Below are positions 54,728-63,787 of a stretch of 64,000 nt of DNA, one piece after another. The notes under the pieces are model-generated. The model had not been told where the DNA came from, did not search any database, and worked only from the letters and a program-made list of their open reading frames with translations. This stretch comes from Azospirillum brasilense (GTDB lineage Bacteria > Pseudomonadota > Alphaproteobacteria > Azospirillales > Azospirillaceae): the NCBI RefSeq assembly GCF_003349955.1, contig NZ_QLKQ01000006.1, forward strand, positions 1-64,000. Direction: 5' to 3'. The position numbers and the translations under genes were made by a program. The first letter of the stretch is position 1, and each line of letters opens with the position of its first letter.

Positions 54728-56620
54728 ATGCCAGCGTTGAGGAGCCACCAGACCATGGTCGCCGGCGTCGCCGCGGCCATCGCCCAGCGGCAGACGGACG
54801 TGCGGGACGTGCTGGCCGCGGTGACGCCGGGTGGAGGCAAGTCGCTGCTGCCGGTGATCATGGGGGCGGCGCTGATGCGCGCCGGGCTGATCGACCGCAT
54901 CTGCTGGATCGTGCCGCGCGACAGCCTGCGCCGGCAGGCCGAGGAAGCCTTCGCCGACCCGCGCTGGCGGGAGGCGCTGGGCCACGGGATCGCGCTGCGG
55001 GCGGCGGAGAACGGGCGCGATCCCTGCCGGGGTCTGCAAGGCTACGTCACCACCTATCAGGCCGTCGCCGCCGCCCCGGACCTGCACCTTCAGGAGTTCC
55101 GCCGCCATCGTTACCTGCTGGCGGTGGACGAGTTGCACCACCTGCCTGCGGTCGCCGACACCGCAACGGCGACCACGGCGGAGGATGAGACGGCCTGGAG
55201 CCGCTCCATCCTGCCGCTTCTGGAAAGCGCCGCCGCCCGGCTGCTGATGAGCGGCACGCTGGAGCGGGCGGACGGGCGCCCCATCCTGTGGCTGCCCTAC
55301 CGCGCGCCGACGGGGGTGCGGCGGGTGCGCGAGATCGACTTCAAGGCGCCGGGCTGGGCCATCGTCGGCTATTCACGGCGGCAGGCGCTGGCCGAGAAGG
55401 CCATCCTGCCGGTGACCTTCGGCGCCATGGACGGCACCGCGACATGGCTGGACGCGGAGCGGACGACGCGCAGCGTCGATGCGCTGTCCCGCGCCGGGGA
55501 GAACACCCGCGACGCCCTGTTCACCGCGCTGCGCACCGGCTTCGCCCAGGCCATGCTGCGCGAGGCCTACCGCTCCTGCCGCGAGCACCGGGCGAAGCGG
55601 CGCGCCGCGGCGAACGGTCCAAATGGGGCGGAGCATGAGGGCGCGGGGCTGGGCAAGCTGCTGGTGATCGCTCCGGACCAGGAGACCGCCCGCAACTATC
55701 TCGACACGCTGCGCGGCTGGATGCCCGGCGCGCAGGCGGCGCGGATGGCCCGGATCGCCATTTCCGAACGGCGCGACGCCCAGGAGGTGGTGGCCGCCTT
55801 CCGTCTGCGCCCCGAGCCCGCCGTGCTGGTCTCCGTCGCCATGGCCTATGAGGGGCTGGACGCGCCGGCTATCTCGCATGTCGCCTGCCTGACCCACATC
55901 CGCTCCCGCCCCTGGCTGGAGCAGGCCATCGCGCGGGCCACCCGCGTCGATCCCCACGCCGGCGCCTACGAGCAGCAGCGGGCGGTGATCTATCACCCCT
56001 CCGACATGATGTTCGAGCGGTTCCGCCAGATGGTCGAGACCCAGCAGGGCACGCGGGCCATGGTGAAGACCCGGCGCCAGCACGAACTGCCCTTCGAGCG
56101 CACGGTGGAGGCGGAGCCGGAGATCATCCCGCTGGAATCCAACGCGACGGCCCTGCGCTTCGCCGTGGTGGCGCCCGGCCCCGATTTCGGCAACCCGTCG
56201 CCGGGCCACGATTCCGCCGACCGTCCCTCGGCCGAGCGCCCGTCCAAGGACGGTGTCCAGGTTCCCAGCGCGGTGGAGCACCATCTGCGCCAGCGCATCG
56301 GCCAGATCGTGGCGGCCCAGGTGATCGAGGACCAGGACAACAACCTCGTCGCCGAGGGGCCGGTCAGCTACCACACCTACAACGCCGTTCTGAAGCGCCA
56401 CATGAACAAGGCGCGCTCGGAGATGACCCTGTCGGAACTGGAAGCCGCTCTTGGCTGGCTGGAGCGCAACCGCATCTCCGACCACCTGCACCTGATCGCC
56501 GACGACCCGCAATACCGCTGGTCGAGCCGCCGCAAGGCCCGTGGGGCAGGGGCGGTCACGGCCTTCTCGAAACCATCCCGCCGAACGACACACCATGGTA
56601 CGGTGAAGCCGGCGTCCTAA
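54728..56620 (+). CDS. SF2 DEAD/DEAH-type helicase, unusual motif VI
   Basis: 630 residues. Walker A TPGGGKS (33-39), DEAH-type box DELH (134-137), motif III SGT (175-177), motif V region YEGLDAP (374-380), and motif VI QAIARATR (399-406) with Ala in place of the usual Gly. A C-terminal region of about 150 residues (KDGVQVPSAVEHHLRQRIG onward) is not typical of known SF2 helicases and ends in a basic tail. It stands alone between a cupin and a receiver-domain gene. It may be a nucleic-acid translocase of repair or phage-type context; no partner nuclease or methylase lies beside it. Confidence 0.82.
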   Translation: MPALRSHQTMVAGVAAAIAQRQTDVRDVLAAVTPGGGKSLLPVIMGAALMRAGLIDRICWIVPRDSLRRQAEEAFADPRWREALGHGIALRAAENGRDPCRGLQGYVTTYQAVAAAPDLHLQEFRRHRYLLAVDELHHLPAVADTATATTAEDETAWSRSILPLLESAAARLLMSGTLERADGRPILWLPYRAPTGVRRVREIDFKAPGWAIVGYSRRQALAEKAILPVTFGAMDGTATWLDAERTTRSVDALSRAGENTRDALFTALRTGFAQAMLREAYRSCREHRAKRRAAANGPNGAEHEGAGLGKLLVIAPDQETARNYLDTLRGWMPGAQAARMARIAISERRDAQEVVAAFRLRPEPAVLVSVAMAYEGLDAPAISHVACLTHIRSRPWLEQAIARATRVDPHAGAYEQQRAVIYHPSDMMFERFRQMVETQQGTRAMVKTRRQHELPFERTVEAEPEIIPLESNATALRFAVVAPGPDFGNPSPGHDSADRPSAERPSKDGVQVPSAVEHHLRQRIGQIVAAQVIEDQDNNLVAEGPVSYHTYNAVLKRHMNKARSEMTLSELEAALGWLERNRISDHLHLIADDPQYRWSSRRKARGAGAVTAFSKPSRRTTHHGTVKPAS

Positions 56621-56710
56621 AGAACGCCCCCGGCCACACTTTTTTGCAGGGGCGAAGCCATCGGCCTTCGTGGAGAGTGTCGGCCCGTTCGCCACCCGTG
56701 GAGGTTACCG

Positions 56711-57094
56711 GTGCGTTTCGCGAGGCCGCTCAAGATTCTTCTCGTTGAGGATGACTCGCTCACCGCCATGGCGATGGCCCGCATGCTGGAAATGGCCCAT
56801 TGCACGGTCACCACCGTGACGGACGGCGAGGCCGGGCTGAACGCCCTGGCCGAAGGCGCCTTCGACGCCGTCATCACCGATCTGGTGATGCCCCGGCTGG
56901 GCGGCGAGGCGATGATCCGCCGGCTGCGCCTCGACTGGCCCGACCTGCCCATCGTCGTCCTGTCGGCTTCTCCACCCGAGTATGGAATCCCCGGCCTGCA
57001 GGACGGGGAGGGCGGACCGCTGGTGATCCTGAAGAAGCCCGTCCTGGCGGGGGAACTGCTGGCGGCGATGGACGAGGTGTTCCAGAGAACCTGA
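56711..57094 (+). CDS. CheY-like response regulator receiver protein
   Basis: 127 residues, a stand-alone receiver domain from GTG 56711 (GGAGG six bases upstream). The acidic pocket is EDD near residue 13, the phosphoacceptor Asp is in VITDLVMPRLGG, the Ser/Thr is in VVLSAS and the Lys in LKKPV. No output domain or adjacent kinase gene is present, so it acts as a diffusible phospho-relay or chemotaxis-like protein; partners unknown. Confidence 0.9.
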   Translation: MRFARPLKILLVEDDSLTAMAMARMLEMAHCTVTTVTDGEAGLNALAEGAFDAVITDLVMPRLGGEAMIRRLRLDWPDLPIVVLSASPPEYGIPGLQDGEGGPLVILKKPVLAGELLAAMDEVFQRT

Positions 57095-57104
57095 CCGGGT
57101 GCGG

Positions 57105-57698
57105 TCAGGCCTTCTTCTTGCCGAAGCTGATCTTCGGCTCCTCGCCCTTGAGCAGGCGCGTGATGTTCGCGGAATGGCGGATGGCGACCAGCACGGCGAT
57201 GAACAGGCACAGCCCCGCCACCAGCGGGCCGCCGAAGATCCAGCCGAAAATCGGGCTGAGGCCCAGCGCGGTCAGGGCCGACAGCGACGAGATCTTGAAC
57301 AGGAAGGCCATGGCGAGCCACGTCGCGCAGGCGATCACGCCGACCGGCCAGGACACCGCCAGCAGCACGCCGAGCGCCGTCGCCACGCCCTTGCCGCCCT
57401 TGAAGCCCAGCCAGACCGGGAAGCTGTGGCCCAGCATGGCGCCGCCCGCCGCGAAGACCGCAGCCTCCGGCCCCGCCCAGGCGAGGGCGAGCAGGGCGGC
57501 GATGGCGCCCTTGCCGCTGTCCAGGATCAGGGTGGCGGCGGCCAGCGGCTTGTTGCCGGTGCGCAGCACGTTGGTGGCGCCGATGTTGCCGGAGCCGATC
57601 TGGCGGATGTCACCCAGGCCGGCCAGCCGCGTCAGCACCAGCCCGAAGGGGATCGAGCCCAGCAGATAGCCCAGCAGGGCCGAGATGAGCAGGGTCAC
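57105..57698 (-). CDS. plsY: Glycerol-3-phosphate acyltransferase PlsY
   Basis: Transfers acyl from acyl-phosphate to glycerol 3-phosphate, the first step of phospholipid synthesis, in the inner membrane. 197 residues from GTG 57698. PlsY motifs [25 protein letters not shown] and [14 protein letters not shown] are intact, with about five transmembrane segments. It starts four bases after the pyrC-like gene ends, on the same strand, so it is probably cotranscribed. Confidence 0.94.
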   Translation of the reverse strand: MTLLISALLGYLLGSIPFGLVLTRLAGLGDIRQIGSGNIGATNVLRTGNKPLAAATLILDSGKGAIAALLALAWAGPEAAVFAAGGAMLGHSFPVWLGFKGGKGVATALGVLLAVSWPVGVIACATWLAMAFLFKISSLSALTALGLSPIFGWIFGGPLVAGLCLFIAVLVAIRHSANITRLLKGEEPKISFGKKKA

Positions 57699-57702
57699 CG
57701 CG

Positions 57703-59010
57703 TCAGCCCTCGAACTGCCAGACGGTGCGCCCGTCGACGACGGTGCGCAGCGGACGGCCCTGGACGGGACGGTCCTCGAAGGGGCTGTTCTTCGACTTCG
57801 ACTTGAAGGCCGCCACGTCCACCTTCCACGGCACGTCGAGGTCGAAGGCGATCAGGTCGGCGGGCGCCCCCTTGGCGATGCGGCCGAGCGGCAGGCCGAG
57901 CAGTTCGGCCGGCTTCACGGTCACGCAGGCCAGCGCCTTCAGCAGCGGCATGGCGCCCTTGTGCACCAGCTCCAGCGTCAGCGGGAACAGCGTCTCCAGC
58001 CCGATCACGCCGCAGGCGGCCTGGGCGAAGGGCAGACGCTTCTGGTCCTGGTCCTGCGGCGTGTGGTCGGACGCGATGGCGTCGATGGTGCCGTCGGCCA
58101 GACCTTCCACGATGGCCCGCCGGTCCATCTCGCCGCGCAGCGGCGGGGAGACCTTGGCGAAGGTGCGGTAGTCGCCGACGTCCGTCTCGGTCAGGGCGAA
58201 GTAATGCGGGGCGGTGTCGCAGGTGACCTTCAGCCCGCGCGCCTTGGCGCGGCGGATCAGGTCCACCGACTCGCCGGTCGTGACATGGGCGAAGTGCAGC
58301 CGGCCGCCGGAGAGTTCGAGCAGGCGCAGGTCGCGTTCGATCATGATGATCTCGGCCTCCCGCGGGATGCCGACGAGGCCGAGGCGGGTGGCGCGCTCGC
58401 CCGAATTCATCATGCCGCCGCTGGCGAGGCTCGGCTCCTCCGGGTGCTGGACGATCAGCTTGTCGAAGGTGCGGGCGTAGCTGAGCGCGCGGCGCATCGC
58501 CTTGGCGCTGGCGATCGCCTTGGTGCCGTCGGTAAAGGCCACGGCCCCGGCGCGGGACAGCAGGCCCATCTCGGTGATCTCGTTGCCGTCCGTGCCGCGG
58601 GTGGCGGCGGCGTAGGCGAAGACCTTGACCAGACGCACCTCGCGGGCGCGCCGGGCGATGAACTCCAGGCTCGCCACCTCGTCGGTCACCGGGTCGGTGT
58701 TGGGCAGCAGGACCACGGCGGTGATGCCGCCGGCCACCGCGGCGCGCGACGCGCTCTTGATGGTGTCCTTTTCCTCCTCGCCGGGCTCGCCGATCAGGAC
58801 GCGCATGTCGACGAGGCCGGGGGCGAGGCACTGGCCCTGGAGGTCGACGACCTCGATCCCCTCCGGCACGCCGTCGGCGAACAGGGACGGGCCGAAGTCG
58901 GCGATCTTCGCGCCTTCGGTCAGCAGGTCGCCCCGCTGGTCCAGGCCGCTGGCGGGGTCGAGCAGGCGGGCGTTGCGGTAGGCGACGCGGGGTGCGTTGG
59001 AATTAGACAT
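57703..59010 (-). CDS. Dihydroorotase-like protein lacking HxH (PyrC'/PyrX type)
   Basis: 435 residues, amidohydrolase fold, with the DHOase features [16 protein letters not shown] and [10 protein letters not shown]. The first metal motif DxHxH is instead DMRVL: Arg70 and Leu72 take the place of both histidines. In Pseudomonas, a similar catalytically dead PyrC' is a structural partner of PyrB in the aspartate transcarbamoylase complex; here the gene overlaps pyrB by eight bases, which supports the same role. A separate active dihydroorotase would be needed elsewhere. Confidence 0.88.
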   Translation of the reverse strand: MSNSNAPRVAYRNARLLDPASGLDQRGDLLTEGAKIADFGPSLFADGVPEGIEVVDLQGQCLAPGLVDMRVLIGEPGEEEKDTIKSASRAAVAGGITAVVLLPNTDPVTDEVASLEFIARRAREVRLVKVFAYAAATRGTDGNEITEMGLLSRAGAVAFTDGTKAIASAKAMRRALSYARTFDKLIVQHPEEPSLASGGMMNSGERATRLGLVGIPREAEIIMIERDLRLLELSGGRLHFAHVTTGESVDLIRRAKARGLKVTCDTAPHYFALTETDVGDYRTFAKVSPPLRGEMDRRAIVEGLADGTIDAIASDHTPQDQDQKRLPFAQAACGVIGLETLFPLTLELVHKGAMPLLKALACVTVKPAELLGLPLGRIAKGAPADLIAFDLDVPWKVDVAAFKSKSKNSPFEDRPVQGRPLRTVVDGRTVWQFEG

Positions 59011-59965
59011 CGGTCCCCCGGCGATCGCGGGTGAGAAGGTCGAGCACGGCCATGCGGACGGCCACGCCCAGCTCCACCTGATCGAGGATCATGGAGCGCT
59101 TGAGGTCGTCGGCGACCTCCGAATCGATTTCGACGCCGCGGTTCATCGGGCCGGGATGCATGACCACCGCGTGCGGCTTCGCCACCGCCAGCTTCTCGTA
59201 GTCCAAGCCGTAGAAGTAGAAGTATTCGCGGGTCGAGGGGACGTACTGGCCGCTCATCCGCTCGGTCTGGAGGCGCAGCATCATCACCACGTCGGCGTCC
59301 TTCAGCCCGGTCGCCATGGAGTGGTGGATCTCGACGCCCAGCCGGTCGATCTGCGAGGGGATCAGCGTCGGCGGCGCCACGACGCGGACGCGGGCGCCCA
59401 TGGCGTTCAGCAGGTGGATGTTGGAGCGCGCGACGCGGCTGTGCAGGATGTCGCCGCAGATCGCCACGATCAGCCCGTCGAGGCTGCCCAGGCGGCGGCG
59501 GATCGCCAGCGCGTCCAGGAGCCCCTGCGTCGGGTGCTCGTGGTGGCCGTCGCCGGCGTTGATGACCGAGCAGTTGACCTTGTCGGCCAGCAGCTTCACC
59601 GCCCCCGAATCGGCGTGGCGAACGACCAGCGCGTCGAGGTGCATGGCGTTCAGCGTCATCGCCGTGTCGATCAGCGTCTCGCCCTTCTTCACCGAACTGC
59701 CGTCCGACGACATGTTGATGACGTCGGCGCCGAGCCGCTTGCCAGCCAGCTCGAAGCTGGTGCGGGTGCGGGTCGAGTTCTCGAAGAAGAGGTTGACGAT
59801 CGTCCGCCCGTCGAGGAGCGACGACTTCTTCGAAGGCTGGCGGTTCTGCTCGACGTAGCCGTCGGCGAGGTCGAGGATGGTGGTGATCTCGCCTGCCGTC
59901 AGCCCCTCGATGCCAAGGAGGTGGCGGTGCGGGAAAACCGTCGTGGAATGGGGCGATCCGGTCAT
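59003..59965 (-). CDS. pyrB: Aspartate carbamoyltransferase catalytic chain
   Basis: Carbamoyl phosphate + aspartate to N-carbamoylaspartate in pyrimidine synthesis. 320 residues. Carbamoyl-phosphate loop [18 protein letters not shown], and [10 protein letters not shown] are intact; the aspartate-binding [11 protein letters not shown] is at the C-terminal side. No pyrI is adjacent. Its overlap with the dihydroorotase-like gene suggests a PyrB-PyrC' complex. Confidence 0.96.
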   Translation of the reverse strand: MTGSPHSTTVFPHRHLLGIEGLTAGEITTILDLADGYVEQNRQPSKKSSLLDGRTIVNLFFENSTRTRTSFELAGKRLGADVINMSSDGSSVKKGETLIDTAMTLNAMHLDALVVRHADSGAVKLLADKVNCSVINAGDGHHEHPTQGLLDALAIRRRLGSLDGLIVAICGDILHSRVARSNIHLLNAMGARVRVVAPPTLIPSQIDRLGVEIHHSMATGLKDADVVMMLRLQTERMSGQYVPSTREYFYFYGLDYEKLAVAKPHAVVMHPGPMNRGVEIDSEVADDLKRSMILDQVELGVAVRMAVLDLLTRDRRGTDV

Positions 59966-60022
59966 GGGCCGGGACTATAGGAGCGGTCCCGGACGCCCGC
60001 AAGCGCGCCCTACGGCTTTCCT

Positions 60023-60529
60023 TCAGACATAGGCGATGAGCCGCCCGCAGGCCAGAATCCCGACCCACAGCGTGAGCGAGGCGGCGCCCGCGAACCGGGC
60101 GCCCGGCGGGGGCCGGTCGGACAGGCTCCAGGCCGCCATGCGCCGGCCGGCCAGTCGGTGGAAGGCGAGAATGTTCAGCAGGGCCAGACCGATCAGCGCC
60201 AGCTTCGCCAGGAAGGCCGGGTTGCCGGCCAGCGCCGTCGCCTCCGTGGTGAAGAGGAGGAGGCCGGTCGGCACCGCCAGCGCGAAACCGGTCACCGCCA
60301 CCGGCAGGATCAGCCGCGCCAGCGCATCCGCCGGCAGCAGCGGCGCCCGGACCCCGATCAGCCGCAGGTCGAAGGCCAGGATCGACCCGACCAGAAGCGC
60401 GAATCCGAGGATGTGCGCGATCTCGACGAGCGGGTAGAGCCAGACCGACTGGCGCAGCGACTCGCCGAGCCCGGACGTCTCCAGCGCGACGAGCCAGCCG
60501 GGACCGGCGGGGGCGAGATCGTGGTCCAT
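60023..60529 (-). CDS. Small integral membrane protein
   Basis: 168 residues with four hydrophobic segments (about 28-50, 70-95, 105-125 and 145-165). The stretch LYPLVEIAHILGFALLVGSILAFDLRLIG resembles DUF2214/DUF6644-type membrane proteins, where a His in the first segment might bind heme. It lies directly downstream of the DUF6152 gene on the same strand; in other alphaproteobacteria such pairs occur together. Function unknown. Confidence 0.75.
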   Translation of the reverse strand: MDHDLAPAGPGWLVALETSGLGESLRQSVWLYPLVEIAHILGFALLVGSILAFDLRLIGVRAPLLPADALARLILPVAVTGFALAVPTGLLLFTTEATALAGNPAFLAKLALIGLALLNILAFHRLAGRRMAAWSLSDRPPPGARFAGAASLTLWVGILACGRLIAYV

Positions 60530-60555
60530 GCTGCGACCGGGCGCGGGGGCCGCCG

Positions 60556-60912
60556 TCAGCGCAGCTCGATCGTCTTGTCGGCGGCGGTGATGCGCTCCGC
60601 CCGCAGCTCCGCCGGATCGGACTTGGCGGGATAGCCGACCACCGTCACGGTCTGGCCGGGCTTGATCGAATCGGCGGGCAGGCCGCGCGTGCTCATGCGG
60701 CTGGGCGGGGCGAGCACGACGTGCCAGACCTTGCCGTCGGCCTGGAGATTCAGCATGGCGTGCGGGTTGTTGAAGGCGATCTGCTGCACGGTGCCGGTCA
60801 GCGTCATCTCCTGACCCGACTCGTAACCGCCCCAGCCATGGTGCGCGGCGGCGGGCCAGGCCAGCGAAGCGGACAGCAGGGCGGCGAGGGCGAGTGGGCG
60901 TGCGGGCATCAT
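60556..60912 (-). CDS. DUF6152 family exported protein
   Basis: 118 residues. A Sec signal peptide ends near AAAHHGWGGY, and the mature part is a single beta-rich domain with TLTGTVQQIAFNNPHAMLNLQ and a later GLPADSIKPGQTVTVVGYPAK. This matches the DUF6152 family. The His-rich start (AHHGW) could bind metal. AAAGG lies seven bases before ATG 60912. Cotranscribed with the membrane protein downstream. Confidence 0.82.
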   Translation of the reverse strand: MMPARPLALAALLSASLAWPAAAHHGWGGYESGQEMTLTGTVQQIAFNNPHAMLNLQADGKVWHVVLAPPSRMSTRGLPADSIKPGQTVTVVGYPAKSDPAELRAERITAADKTIELR

Positions 60913-60942
60913 GGCGCAACCTTTCCCCGGTCAGGCGTCTGT

Positions 60943-61896
60943 TCAGGCGTCTGGGGAAGAGGTTGTGGCGGATTCGGCCGCGGACAAGGTCCGGCTGTGT
61001 CCGGCCGCAGGATCGGCGGCGGCTTCCTCGAACAGCCAGTCGCGGAACGCCTTCACCTTGGGACGCGAGAAATAATGGGGCGGGGCGGCCACGTAATAGG
61101 CGTAGTTGCCCGGCAGGTGGACGTCGAACAGCCGGACCAGCCGCCCGGCGGCGACGTCGTCCGCCACCAGGACTCCGCGGGCCAGCGCCACGCCCCCGCC
61201 TTCCGCCGCGACCTGGAGCAGCAGGGCCGAATCGTCGAAACGCGGGCCGCGGGCGTGGTCCAGCCCGGCGATCCCCGCGGCCTCGCCCCAGGTGCCCCAG
61301 GTGATGAAGTAGTCGTCGTGGAGCAGCGTGTGGTGGCGCAGGTCCTCCGGGCAGCACAGGGGGCGGGGACCGTCGAGAAGCGACGGGCTGCACACCGGAT
61401 AGATGTCCTCGGTCATCAGCCGCTCGCACCGCAGGCCGGGCCAGTTGCCGGCGCCGAAGCGGATGCCGATGTCCACGTCCTGCTGGGTGAAATCCACGAG
61501 CTGCGGGGTGGTGTGCAGCCGCACCTCCAGCTCCGGATGGCGGGCCTGGAAGCGGCCGAGCCGCATGACCAGCCACTTCGCGGCGAAGCTGGGCATGGTC
61601 GAGATGGTCAGCGCGCCGGACCCGTCCATGCGGAACAGCCGCTCCGTCGCATGCGACAGCGTGTCGAGCGCGTCGCGCACCGGCGGCAGGTAGGATTGCC
61701 CGGTCTCGGTCAGGATCAATGCGCGGTTCATCCGACGGAACAGCGGCATGCCCAGCCATTCCTCTAGTCCCTTGATCTGATGGCTGACGGCGGCCTGGGT
61801 GACGTGAAGCTCCTCCGCCGCCTTGGTGAAGGACAGGTGCCGGGCGGCGGATTCGAAGGCGCGCAGGGCGTTGAGCGGCGGCAGGCGGCGGGCCAT
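60943..61896 (-). CDS. LysR-family regulator, GcvA-like
   Basis: 317 residues. N-terminal winged HTH with LNALRAFESAARHLSFTKAAEELHVTQAAVSHQIKGLE, the exact GcvA subfamily pattern, and a LysR substrate domain (IDIGIRFGAGNWPGL). It might control glycine-related or unrelated genes; the subfamily is broad. The palindrome GGATTAG-N5-CTAATCC at 61922-61940, 25 bases upstream, contains CTAAT, the core reported for E. coli GcvA sites. ATG 61896 chosen over an extended upstream frame. Confidence 0.88.
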   Translation of the reverse strand: MARRLPPLNALRAFESAARHLSFTKAAEELHVTQAAVSHQIKGLEEWLGMPLFRRMNRALILTETGQSYLPPVRDALDTLSHATERLFRMDGSGALTISTMPSFAAKWLVMRLGRFQARHPELEVRLHTTPQLVDFTQQDVDIGIRFGAGNWPGLRCERLMTEDIYPVCSPSLLDGPRPLCCPEDLRHHTLLHDDYFITWGTWGEAAGIAGLDHARGPRFDDSALLLQVAAEGGGVALARGVLVADDVAAGRLVRLFDVHLPGNYAYYVAAPPHYFSRPKVKAFRDWLFEEAAADPAAGHSRTLSAAESATTSSPDA

Positions 61897-61921
61897 GGAG
61901 CGACTCCGGGAAGCGGGCTTC

Positions 61922-61940
61922 GGATTAGTTTTCCTAATCC
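61922..61940. promoter_or_regulatory. LysR-type operator upstream of the GcvA-like gene
   Basis: GGATTAG-TTTTC-CTAATCC, a perfect 7-bp inverted repeat with the T-N11-A LysR core and the CTAAT sequence known from GcvA sites. It lies between the regulator and the divergent DUF1127 gene. Confidence 0.6.
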
Positions 61941-62063
61941 AAACTATGAGAAAGCGTCGTTTGTGCGCAAGGACCGGGTGGCCCATCCTCCTCTCACGGA
62001 ACACAGTCCGGACCGTCGGACGACAAGCTCCGACGACAGCCGGACAAACGAGGAGACGCGGTC

Positions 62064-62330
62064 ATGGCCCAGAGCATGAATGACGGCATGGATGGCAGCA
62101 TGAACACCCGCACCGACGCGCAGGAGCGGCCCGGCCAGGGGGGCGGCCAGAGGATTGGCCAGGGGATTGGTGCTGTGGTGGTCGCCCTGTTCGACACGGT
62201 GGCGACCTGGAACGAGCGGCGGCGCCAGCGGCGCGCGTTGGAGGCTTTGCCCGATCATCTGTTGCACGACATCGGCCTGTCCCGCGCCGACGCGGTGACC
62301 GAGGCTGACAAGCCCTTCTGGCAGGGCTGA
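62064..62330 (+). CDS. DUF1127 domain protein
   Basis: 88 residues. The C-terminal half, WNERRRQRRALEALPDHLLHDIGLSRADA, is the DUF1127 (YjiS-like) motif; DUF1127 proteins in alphaproteobacteria can bind RNA and affect phosphate and carbon stress. The N-terminal 40 residues are Met/Gly/Asp-rich and unrelated. Upstream Met residues at 1, 5, 9 and 13 leave the start uncertain. Confidence 0.82.
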   Translation: MAQSMNDGMDGSMNTRTDAQERPGQGGGQRIGQGIGAVVVALFDTVATWNERRRQRRALEALPDHLLHDIGLSRADAVTEADKPFWQG

Positions 62331-62334
62331 CTCA

Positions 62335-62364
62335 CCCCTATCGAGCAAACCCCTATCGAGCAAA
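62335..62364. repeat. 15-bp tandem duplication before the GFA gene
   Basis: CCCCTATCGAGCAAA occurs twice head to tail at 62335-62349 and 62350-62364, between the DUF1127 and GFA genes. Confidence 0.9.
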
Positions 62365-62381
62365 CCAACGGGAGCGGTTCG

Positions 62382-62798
62382 ATGAGCGACGGCGGAGGAG
62401 GTCTGACGGGCGGGTGCCTGTGTGGTGGCGTGCGCTACGACGTGGCCGAGCGGCCCATGGGTGTGGTGAACTGCCATTGCGGCCAATGCCGGCGCTTTCA
62501 CGGCCATTTCGGCGCCTACATCACGGTCCCCCGTGAGGCCGTGGCGTTCGAGGGGCAGGACACGCTGTCCTGGTACCGTTCCTCGGCCAAGGCGCAACGT
62601 GGATTCTGCGCGCGCTGCGGCTCGTCGCTGTTCTGGAAAGGCGATGGCGAGGCGTTGCTGGACATTGCCGCCGGCAGCCTGGACCAGCCGACCGGCCTGA
62701 CGACGCTGCGGCACATCCATGTGGCGGACAAGGCGGACTATTACACCATCGACGACGGGTTGGAGCGCTTCCCCGAAGGCGCACCGGAGCCGCCGTAA
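62382..62798 (+). CDS. GFA family (glutathione-dependent formaldehyde-activating) protein
   Basis: 138 residues, Mss4-like zinc fold. Zinc ligands are visible in GGCLCGGVRYDV, NCHCGQCRRF and FCARCGSSLFW. The family includes an S-hydroxymethylglutathione synthase, though most members have no proven role. GGGAGCGG precedes ATG 62382. No formaldehyde dehydrogenase gene is adjacent. Confidence 0.88.
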   Translation: MSDGGGGLTGGCLCGGVRYDVAERPMGVVNCHCGQCRRFHGHFGAYITVPREAVAFEGQDTLSWYRSSAKAQRGFCARCGSSLFWKGDGEALLDIAAGSLDQPTGLTTLRHIHVADKADYYTIDDGLERFPEGAPEPP

Positions 62799-62884
62799 AT
62801 CGTTGGGGAGGCCGTCACTGGCTGGAGACGATGGAGCCCGCGATGGAACGGATTTCCATCGCGGGATACCGGAGCCGCGGAAAC

Positions 62885-63559
62885 TCAGGCCCCGAGGCCC
62901 AGAATCGCGGACAGATCGTAAGTCGTGCCGGCGACCGTAAGATATTCGACCTCCGAAATGCTCGACGGCGCTCCGGAGTTGTTGAAATAGCCGTGTATGA
63001 TGACGCCGTTGTTGTTGACGAAGTCTGCGGCATCGGCCGTTGTCATGATGTATAGGTCGACGTTGCTGACCTTGAAGAATTGCAGATCGTAGATCGACGA
63101 AACGCCTGAGAAGATCAGACGATCCTGTGTTCCAGGGCTATAGTTGTCGGTGTCATAAATGTAGGTGACGCCGCCCCAGTTGGAGTCATGGTAATAGATG
63201 TCGTCTCCTTCTCCGCCATACAGGTAATCCGCCGTACCTGCCGGGGCGCCGCCGCCGATCAGAGTATCGTTTCCGAAGCCGCCGTAAATGGTGTCCGAGC
63301 CGGCTTCGCCCATCAGGTAATCGTTGCCGTAATCGCCATCAAGACGATCATTGCCGTTGGCGCCGTAAATGATGTCGTTGCCACTTCCTCCGAACAGATT
63401 GTCGTGACCATTGCCGCCATCGATCGTATCGTTATACGGAGTGCCGGCAATCGTATCATCTCCATCGAAGCCGTCAATGTAGCATGCCTCGTTGGGCGGC
63501 GGAGACCAGGGATATCCAGGATAAAGATCGTTTCCGCTCGACAGAGGTATGTATGCCAT
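62885..63559 (-). CDS. Short RTX calcium-binding repeat protein
   Basis: 224 residues from ATG 63559 (AAAGGA upstream). Residues about 30-105 hold tandem RTX nonapeptides of GGxGxDxxx type (GGNGHDNLF, GGSGNDIIY, GANGNDRLD, GDYGNDYLM, GEAGSDTIY, GGFGNDTLI) that bind Ca2+. The C-terminal part is a typical post-repeat domain (RLIFSGVSSIYDLQFFK). No adhesin, protease or lipase domain is attached and no type I secretion genes are in the window. GC content falls clearly here, suggesting horizontal origin. Confidence 0.88.
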   Translation of the reverse strand: MAYIPLSSGNDLYPGYPWSPPPNEACYIDGFDGDDTIAGTPYNDTIDGGNGHDNLFGGSGNDIIYGANGNDRLDGDYGNDYLMGEAGSDTIYGGFGNDTLIGGGAPAGTADYLYGGEGDDIYYHDSNWGGVTYIYDTDNYSPGTQDRLIFSGVSSIYDLQFFKVSNVDLYIMTTADAADFVNNNGVIIHGYFNNSGAPSSISEVEYLTVAGTTYDLSAILGLGA

Positions 63560-63696
63560 TTTGTCATCCTTTTGTATGCCAAAGTTTTTATTCATCATCT
63601 TTTGACGACAATTTTTCAGTAACAAAGAATTCTGTATAAGTAAACAATATTAAATATTGTCAATTTAGTAAGTTAGATAAATAATGAAATTACATA

Positions 63697-63735
63697 AAAA
63701 AAAGACGCCGGGAATTTTTCCTGGCGTCTTTTTTT
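63697..63735 (-). terminator. Terminator downstream of the 63788 gene
   Basis: Stem AAAAAAAGACGCC / GGCGTCTTTTTTT with a one-base bulge and A/T-rich ends, giving a T-run on both strands. It ends the transcript coming from the truncated gene at the window's right edge before the RTX gene. Confidence 0.75.
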
Positions 63736-63787
63736 AATTTCAGTCGATTCCTGTTTTTTTTGGTAATCGATAAAATGCACCTGTTAC

